From Pseudopithomyces maydicus (lineage: Eukaryota > Ascomycota > Dothideomycetes > Pleosporales > Didymosphaeriaceae): a DNA stretch of 64,000 bases. The stretch is taken from assembly GCA_026873275.1 (NCBI GenBank), contig JANTUC010000010.1, forward strand, positions 496,001 to 560,000, written 5' to 3'. The first letter of the stretch is position 1; each line of letters opens with the position of its first letter. The notes under the pieces were generated by a model that was given only the letters and a program-made list of their open reading frames with translations, had not been told where the DNA came from and did no database searches. Position numbers and translations under genes: made by a program. Positions 56,859 to 64,000 of the stretch are shown here, piece after piece.

Positions 56859-59800
56859 ACAACATGCGTCGAACAGGCACAGCCTACGCGTAACGTCCAA
56901 CTCCTGCATCCAAGGTCAAGCTGGGGACATACCATGTGGAATAGTTGCACGTATGCAAATATATCATTCAAACGAACATGCCACTTTTGGACAGATTTTA
57001 ATTGTTTTCCGAAAGGTTATCTATTTTCATCTAAGGGATAGGATCGGAAGTTGTAACATAGCAGCATCTTGGGCGACTGTACAATTTACTTATCCACCAT
57101 GCCAGATTTATGTATTCCCCGAGTGAAAAGGTTTCTACAGGCTTCGGCGGTACTCACCTCAACTCTTTTTTTACATAATTAACTCTTCAGGTAGTGGTGT
57201 AGTATCAATTGGATTCTTTATTTTCTTCAAGGGTGTCTCTTTTTTCTCGCGCGGCATAAGTATATTAGTTTCTTTCGGGTATGAGCCATCCCAATAGCGG
57301 TTAATATTGACACGTATACTGTTATCTATATCAAGTTTAACAGTAACTAAAATACTGTTTCTAGTTCGCCCCACGTAAGGTATCGCTCGTTCACATTCTG
57401 TCGAGGTCGAGCGATTTCCCTCTTGAGCTCATCTATTTCTATTATGTAGATATTCTGACGGTGTAATTCTGCTCAAACAGTACGGTCATATCTACAAAGT
57501 TATTCCGTGAAACTTTTCGCATCGTTTGTACGCTTTGCTATCCCGGTACCGTGTGCTTGCAGTGCATAAAGTAATGCTTTTGCCAGATTCAGTCAGATGG
57601 CTAATTCAGGTAAATGATGTCGCGGATGCGCAATTGCGACCCATTGAGGGCGCGAATAATGGGCCGACCCATACGACGTTGAAGGCGTGAACCGCGCACA
57701 ATTGAAAACGTTGATATATGGAAGCAGATTGTGTTTTTAGCAGCTTGTGTGAAAACTTGACTTGAGGAAGAGTAGCGAGACCGTACAAAGATGTGATTGG
57801 AAGTAAAGACAACAAAAACGTTACAAGAGGAAGTGTTTAGGCATAAAAGGCAACGTCTAATAGTCAGTGGAAAGCACCGCCAACGTTCAAAATTCAGCGC
57901 CCCGGTTACACACATAGAGAAAAGAAATCTAGAGACCCACTGCTGTAGTTTCGCCTAAAGTAAAGACCGTATTCATCGTATTTATTTACCGCCCCACCGA
58001 GAAGGAGTTGCCAGTGAATCAGAAGCGTCGTCCACCCCGCGAAGCCCACATGCACAACTACCATAGTACCTTATCAAAAGAGCAAATTGTATTGTTGATG
58101 CCCCGAACAGGATAACCGAATACACTCCCCAAGGTACTAGGCCTACCATCGATCAACCGAAAATCCAGTCATGTGCAACGCATCCGATTTCTCTTCCATC
58201 GGGTTCGGATTCGCATCTCGGCGAATTCAATCCGATACCCAGCTCCTCGCTGTTCCGCCTTCGAGGTGGCTGGCTCAGGATTGCGGGGCGACTTCGCAAT
58301 GCACTGCCAACGCAGTCAGATGCGGAAGACCAGCATCACCCTTCTTCACTCATGCACGTGCGTCGGGAGATCGGTGCATGGGTGTGGGGTGGAGAGCTCT
58401 GACCAGTCCGGGACGAGGCTGGCGAAGGTGTCAATCAGGTATTCGCAGTGGACACGGGCTGGAATCAGTAATCGATATGCCGATGAGCTTTGCTGCAGGT
58501 GATGGCGTGATCATTTTCAATACGATGCGATGTATGGCCAAGACGCCAGCCGCTGCAATCGCATCTGCTCCGCACCTCTTCCCGCTGTCCCCCCACACAT
58601 GAACGAATGATCCGTGCCCCCGGTTGCGGCTAGATTTTCAGATCTCACTCTGGTGGGTGAGTGAGGTTAGCATGTCAAATCTCCCAAATACGAGGTGAGC
58701 GCATGAGCTTGGTGGCATTCAGAACTTCAGGATACTTCATTAGATCGCATTTCTAGTCTAAATCATAAATTCGATACAACTCGTTCGATAATCGGGTTTG
58801 GGAGCAAGGCGAAGCGACGCATGTCCAGGGGTACGCATTGATAGCAACACCACAAGGTGTGCGATTGGCGGGTTGTTAACCGTCAATATTGAAGGCTTTT
58901 TGCACTTCCGAGCTTGTTCGAGAACGGAATCTAGCGCGAACGACTTCCCTTTGTGGACCACTTGATGCGAACTCCCCATGGGGTTGAGCCGTGTTGTAGC
59001 TGTTCGACAATAGAAACGCCACATCGGTTGGAAGGGTAATCACCACGACTTCATAGGCCAAACAGCGACAAGTCTGTCAGATTACAATGTATCCCCCACC
59101 AACTCCACAACTTTCGCCATATATTAATATGTCGCTTTGCCAATCTAGCAACGGGGCCCAACACGCTGCGGAGTTGATCTCTCCAACACGCGAATCATTT
59201 TGATCATGACACTGTGTGTAATCAATCAAGCATTTAACTGATCCGGGCAACCGGTACACTTCATACGGAAATGGGATTAACATGTGCGCCATGATAGCGT
59301 AGCATGGACAACGGTCACTGAAAGTCCCTGGATCTGTTCGTGGAATCAACGAATGAGCTCCCTAGACTTGAATGATCTCGTGGGATGCACAACCACGCCG
59401 TTTTTACGCATGCATGGCGCTTCTGGAGCCGCTAAATTCGACACCCATGGATATATAGCGCTACTCTTACACTCACTGAGTTTTGTAGCAGTGCACAGGT
59501 TCAAGACGTGCTTCCTAATCTGAGATTCAGCTTCAACGAACATCCCAAGGTCCGTAGCTGGCAAAGCTAGCCACTACAGTCATGCCTTCATTAGCGGTCC
59601 GAGACACATGTTTTAATAAAGTCGCCATAACCAGTTGTGGGCGGCAGCCATTTCCCAGATGACACTGTCGAAACAAGCGTCGTAAGGGCAAGGCTACAAG
59701 TAACAGCGTGCAAGCATTTGCGACGGAAATACCTGGTTTGTTTTTGCTGTCAGCAGACTTCATACATGCACCTAAGCGACCGACGGTCCTGTGGACGCAA

Positions 59801-61289
59801 TTTGCGCTGTGGCCCACTGCGCCATGGCTGCCCGTATCGGCAGCCAACACTTCCTTGCCCGCAGCGCCCCAAGTAGATCATTTAACAAGCATGTTATGTA
59901 TGGGTGTAGGCGACCGACGAGTCCCGCATGCGTAAAATCTGCAGGGAAAGTACCATTGAAATATGGGCCGATAGCGCTCTTTTGTGGGACTTTTGGCACC
60001 CGAATACCTTTGCTGGTCGTTCTACAATGCTGTCATTGTGCGGTTTTCATACCAGACTCGTAGAAATGTCTTCTTCTTATTGTTATTGTCGTTTGTCTGC
60101 CTGTGGCCTCAATATACCATGCTGTGTCATCTCACCAGCGCGAGGAATGCTCGGAACTGTAAGCACATCGCAGTGCAAATCGCCTGTCAGCACCAGTTGG
60201 AATATAGAGCGCCAGCTCAGCCGACTAGAAGTCTATGCTGCCCCCTCATCTTCCTCGATCCACCTCAACGTTTGCTGATGTGTATATGGGCGGCCTCTAT
60301 GCGGCTCCTCCGTTGCCAGCGTTGCCAGCATTGCCACCAAAGAATCAGGATGGCACGGATGGCGCTTGCAGGATTGTCAGTAATCCTGAGCGTGCCACCT
60401 ATGAGAAGCAGGATGAATGGTGTCCTCCTAGGCTCATTGGGCTGCCATTCCATGGACAGACGCGTCGCAAGGCAGAGTTGATGGTATAAACTGTACGTGG
60501 TCGGACTCTCCTGGTGTTCGGCTAACCAATGCCGGTATAGTTGTGGGTATTCCAGAACCCAAATCCTAGGACAGCGTGACGCCTTACACCGCCGAACTGC
60601 TGTCTAAAACAACAGCGACATTATCCGCACCATCTCTGCAACAGGGTGCTTCGCCTCATCTAGCCGCACATTCTTCAAAGCAGTCCCCCGGCCCGTGACA
60701 CGTCGTCTTCACTCATCCATCCACTAGCGGTGGTTGCCTGTTCGCGCCCTTCTTCTTCCGTCCGTTGTCAATCCGAACAGTGAGGCCAGCAGACAACGCC
60801 ATTGCATTGCGTGCAAAATCGCAGGAAATAGGAACTCGTCTGGGATCAAGCTGTGTTGTGTGACTCTTCAACACGGTATCGCCTCAGTAAGCCCACGACC
60901 TCCGGAACCCATCCACGATCTCTGTAACATCATTCTTCCTGCTGGCATCGAGTGACAAGACAGCAATTCCACGTTCGCTCGTTGTTCGGCTTTTCCGAGT
61001 TTGTGGTGTCCACGGGCTTGGCGAGCTTTCTCAGCCTCATTCGAGACAGCCCATCTTGGTTCCTCCATCGCGGCCATCGCCCCTGTATGCAAGCTTCACA
61101 ACCTGGCTCCTTCCTGCCTTTTGAACAACGACAAATCCACTGTATTGACATCGATCCGAACGTCTCAATCTTGCGATAGACTCCACGTCTGCTCGCAGCG
61201 TTGAGCCCCGCATAATTGATTCCTTTCCGACCCCTCTCCGCCGCTAGAGGATACCGAAGTTCAACAACTGGCCCAAGTGCAAGCTTCAG
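56859..61289. other. Gene-poor region, 4.4 kb
   Basis: The longest stretch without a supported gene. Contains the AT-rich open stretch listed next and several frames of 60-165 codons (for example 58171-58602, 59984-60481, 60235-60489) with no recognisable domain and frequent overlap on other frames. No RNA gene or transposon recognised. Confidence 0.5.
57171..57374 (-). other. AT-rich open stretch, possible old coding remnant
   Basis: A 67-codon minus-strand frame (RNSILVTVKLDIDNSIRVNI...) with unusual AT-rich codons, preceded in another frame by ARPRQNVNERYLTWGELE. It reads like decayed coding sequence but I recognise no family. Low confidence. Confidence 0.2.
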
Positions 61290-62158
61290 ATGGCGAACAG
61301 ACACCCCGGTTCCTCGTACCGTGAGAACACTGGCCCGTCGAATCCTCCCCAAAGCGTTAATCAGAGTTGGCAAAGGACGGGAGCAACCTCACAGCCTCTT
61401 CATTCTACAGGCATGTACTACGCAACAACACTACCCAACTCTTTCTGTCATGGTGCTCCGGTACAGAGAGACTATCTCGGCCGCCTGTACTGTTGGCAGT
61501 GCGGTGGGGTGCAAGGGTCCAGTCACCAAACCGGGTTCACTTCGTCTGGAGCACAGTCAGCGGTCATCCAAGGTCCCTACGGTCCACAAGTATCATCGCC
61601 ATATATTCCTCGGCAACATCCGGCAGCAGGTCAGGTACCTCGGCTGACAGAGATTGGGAATCCGGTCCAAGGATCATCTCCTATGGTGGATGGAGCGAAC
61701 GCCTATCCGGGTAGTGGGAACGATTATCCGAGCCGCACCGAAGAGTTGTGGCCACCGAGTACAAGAACCCAGCCTGGATACCCGACAGGTCTAGTCGAAA
61801 GGGGTCGGTACAATCAATCGTAAGCTTCTTCATGTGGCGATAAAGTGCTCAATGTCCTAATGCACTAACAAGCTCAAGGCGACCAGTGGAAGCAGGTGAA
61901 ATTGATACAATCATCGCGTCAGTGGCTTCAGAGTCAGGTCCGCATTTCTGTAACATTTGCGGCAAAAAGTTTGGCGGAGACTATAGCAAGGGGAACTTGT
62001 CCCGCCACAAGAGGCAGAAACACGGCGACGGCGAGCAAAATTTCCACTGCAAGGTGGCTGGGTGTGTTAAGTTTTTCAAGCGGTCAGATGCTTTGTTGAA
62101 GCACAACCGGCGCAGCCACCCAGAGCTTGGGTTGAACCCTCCGCTGCCTCGAAGGTGA
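61290..62158 (+). CDS. C2H2 zinc-finger protein
   Basis: Exons 61290-61819 and 61879-62158 (59 bp intron with CACTAAC branch point) give 269 residues. A long N-terminal region rich in Gly, Pro, Ser, Gln and Tyr contains a lone CxxC (LYCWQCGG). The two C-terminal fingers are C201-x2-C204-x15-H220-x4-H225, with three extra residues between the cysteine and histidine pairs, and C234-x4-C239-x12-H252-x4-H257, a standard finger. The linker is HGDGEQNFHC, longer than TGEKP. The protein ends LNPPLPRR. The fingers at the extreme C-terminus with a disordered N-terminus suggest a transcription factor. DNA target unknown; the nearest genes give no clue. Confidence 0.75.
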
Positions 62159-63337
62159 ACGGTAGCTTCCACTCTGATGCTCATAACAGTGTCCCAACTC
62201 TTCTATGCTATACCAATACAGATAGCAACGAGCATTCCTAACACCTCGTCTCAATGCCGCTGATACCGGCCCATTATGGTGTCGAGGACAAGCGGCAAAC
62301 TCGAACCGCAACCGCACAACCAGGGATATACTTCACGACTCTTTCCTTAGCGGCAACTGACGGCCCACGAAGAATAAAAAAAGAGTTAGGCTGTACTCGT
62401 GGAAGCTTGCATATTCCTCATATCTCTTGCTGGCCGGATGTTACTACGCAGACATATGCGCCTTGTATGTGTCCACCGCGAAGTAGCCATACACAAGTCG
62501 TACACGAATGATGACGTTGGCTAAGATTGATGAGAAGTCTAAGAGTTTTTTCGTTCTCGACTCTTGTTTGGGAGAGTGTATGGCGTTGGCGTTGGAGTTG
62601 TGATGGTGGGTCGTTACGGTGGAGCTGTAGGCAGCTACGGGCGGCGCTCGCGTATAGGTGGCATTTCTGGCGATTGCACTGGTGGACTTGAATTTTCGGT
62701 GAGCTTGAATGTTAACGTCTTCATCATGGCAAGAGCTATGCTTCTTCGTGTTGGTGAATGTGGTGTCGTGCAGTCGAGTGAGGTCGTTGAACCTTGGAAG
62801 CTAAGGAGCAAGCTTGGCCCGGGAAGGCGGACGGCGCGGGCCCTAGCCTCCCTTGAACTGGAGAAGGTGGAGCAGATCCACTCCTGTTGCCAACGTCGCT
62901 TCTTGAGCACCTGCTCCTGGGACGCACTGTTCCCCCCAGCTGTGATATAGCCATCCTCTCGAGAGGAGATGCATTTCAAGCCCTCCGCTAGTTCATCAGA
63001 AGCCATGCACCAGGCACCTGGCCCTACCTCGCCGGGGGTATGTCATCGAAGCGACGACAGAAGCCTATCGTGAGAGAACGTCTCTTGTTGCTGTATGTAC
63101 AGGTGAGGGCGGACAATGCAACGATGTGTCTCTGGACATGGATGCCGGAGTTCCTGTTACAGCCATACGTTTCGATTATGCTGGCGATAGCCACAGCCGC
63201 ACAGACCACTTAGAGACTTAAAGCAAGCTGTGTGCGACAAAATCTAAGAAGCACTTGGCCTGAGAATGACGGTCGGTGATGCTGATGGACATGGTCGAGT
63301 CATCAATGCATGCTGCCCTGCGACAGGGAGCGGTGAA

Positions 63338-63358
63338 TAGGTAGTAGGTAGTAGGTAG
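63338..63358. repeat. Three tandem copies of TAGGTAG
   Basis: A perfect 7-base unit three times over, continuing imperfectly into GCAGG. Minisatellite-like, non-coding. Confidence 0.7.
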
Positions 63359-63870
63359 GCAGGGGCGACGAGCGAATAGAAGAAGTATATACTCACATCT
63401 TGTCTGAGTACTAGCCCTTTCCTGGTGGCGTTGATACCTTTGGTAGATTGATAGCGTGTACAGTTTTATGCCCAGAGTATGCCTAGGTATTTTCCTGAAT
63501 CATAGCACCGACCGCCACAGCTAGCAACATGTGGTCAAACGAAGTATAGCATGACTATCTATATTGCCACAAGCAAAAAATAATTCGTCTTTGCGTAGGC
63601 TCCTTATATCCACAAGCCGCCCTTGACGTTCAGCTCAAGGCAACTTCGGCGGCCGCCGTCAAAAACTCCAAACCAATCAGTACTGTACTCTACACTCCAT
63701 CTATTTTCTAGTATCCATTCAGCAGAGTCTTACTTGCATGAAATGCGTGTTCACACCCTCAGTGAGTAATATTCCTTTTTCAATGTCTTCGTAGCATGTG
63801 ACCCATTTGAATTTTGGAGATGACAAAACACGCTGACAACGGATCTCCTGATATTGAAGACAGGAATGTA

Positions 63871-63900
63871 ATTATGTTCTATTATGTTCTATGACATTCT
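63871..63900. repeat. Two-and-a-half copies of a 10-base repeat
   Basis: ATTATGTTCT occurs twice head to tail, followed by a diverged third copy ATGACATTCT. Confidence 0.6.
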
Positions 63901-64000
63901 ACGCAGTCGATATATAGTACGCAGTTCGGACAAAAAAGTTTCACACCCAAGAGGCAAATTTCGGTTGACAGGGCAGGGTGCTTCGCCTCACATCGTCGCC

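Larger units (their letters stand above)
62159..64000. other. Gene-poor end of the window, 1.8 kb
   Basis: Two overlapping frames at 62564-62950 (plus) and 62635-63006 (minus) compete; neither shows a domain, so neither is called. Two short tandem repeats are listed separately. No gene supported. Confidence 0.45.

Noticed and set aside
62564..63006. Two opposing frames of about 125 codons
   Set aside because: They overlap almost completely on opposite strands and neither shows protein-like motifs.
60642..63990. The 17-base sequence CAGGGTGCTTCGCCTCA at 60642 and again at 63974
   Set aside because: One 17-base match in 64 kb is not far from chance, and flanks do not match; not called as a repeat pair.
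1..64000. CRISPR arrays, tRNA and rRNA genes
   Set aside because: No spaced direct repeats. Candidate GGTTC-type B-box sequences (for example near 18344 and 42160) lack the full consensus or a cloverleaf partner.

Overview
The window is nuclear DNA of a filamentous ascomycete (Pezizomycotina). A Dothideomycete is my best guess from gene content and from the 48-95 bp introns, but this is not proven. Genes are monocistronic on both strands. Most introns are GT-AG with CTNAY-type branch points. Fungal-specific families are present: Zn2Cys6 regulator, EthD, tannase, heme-thiolate peroxidase, CON-13-like protein, HET remnant, UMP1, verprolin, Rox3/Med19. I recognised no intact transposon, rRNA, tRNA or CRISPR array. 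All exon junctions were placed by hand and checked for reading-frame continuity; none is supported by transcripts.

Layout. 0-13 kb is accessory metabolism: a short-chain dehydrogenase, a small secreted protein, a secreted tannase/feruloyl esterase, an intracellular heme-thiolate peroxidase with PCP and EHD motifs, a CON-13-like HExxH protein, a 78-residue orphan and a DHA1-type MFS transporter. 14.5-21 kb holds a GPI-anchored surface protein, a HET-domain remnant, a TRI12-like MFS pump and an EthD protein. 22-30 kb holds a prenylated membrane-anchored ubiquitin-fold protein, a conserved unknown, a protein with four CC...CxNCG repeats joined to an F-box-like fungal domain, and a cysteine-containing secreted protein. 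30-38.5 kb holds a Zn2Cys6 regulator, the proteasome assembly factor UMP1, a DUF92/TMEM19 membrane protein and a 14-TM MFS transporter. 38.7-51 kb is mostly housekeeping: a mitochondrial membrane protein, verprolin, a trypsin-like protease, a Q/N-rich protein, an F-box protein, RAD10/ERCC1 and Mediator subunit 19. 51.6-57 kb has an FAD monooxygenase and a P450 transcribed divergently from one 1.6 kb region. 57-64 kb is gene-poor, with one C2H2 zinc-finger gene.

Two observations stand out. First, five otherwise normal genes (SDR, zinc-ribbon/F-box-like protein, verprolin, trypsin-like protease, Med19) each lose frame at a five-base homopolymer where six bases would restore it. Always exactly one base is missing, which points to systematic homopolymer under-calling rather than five independent pseudogenes. 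Second, the 25.6-28.3 kb gene carries four spaced copies of a CC-x2-P...C-x-N-C-G module in front of an F-box-like region, an architecture I do not know by name.

No large secondary-metabolite cluster is visible: there is no PKS, NRPS or terpene synthase. The oxidoreductase, exporter and regulator genes suggest use or detoxification of plant phenolics, but that is inference.
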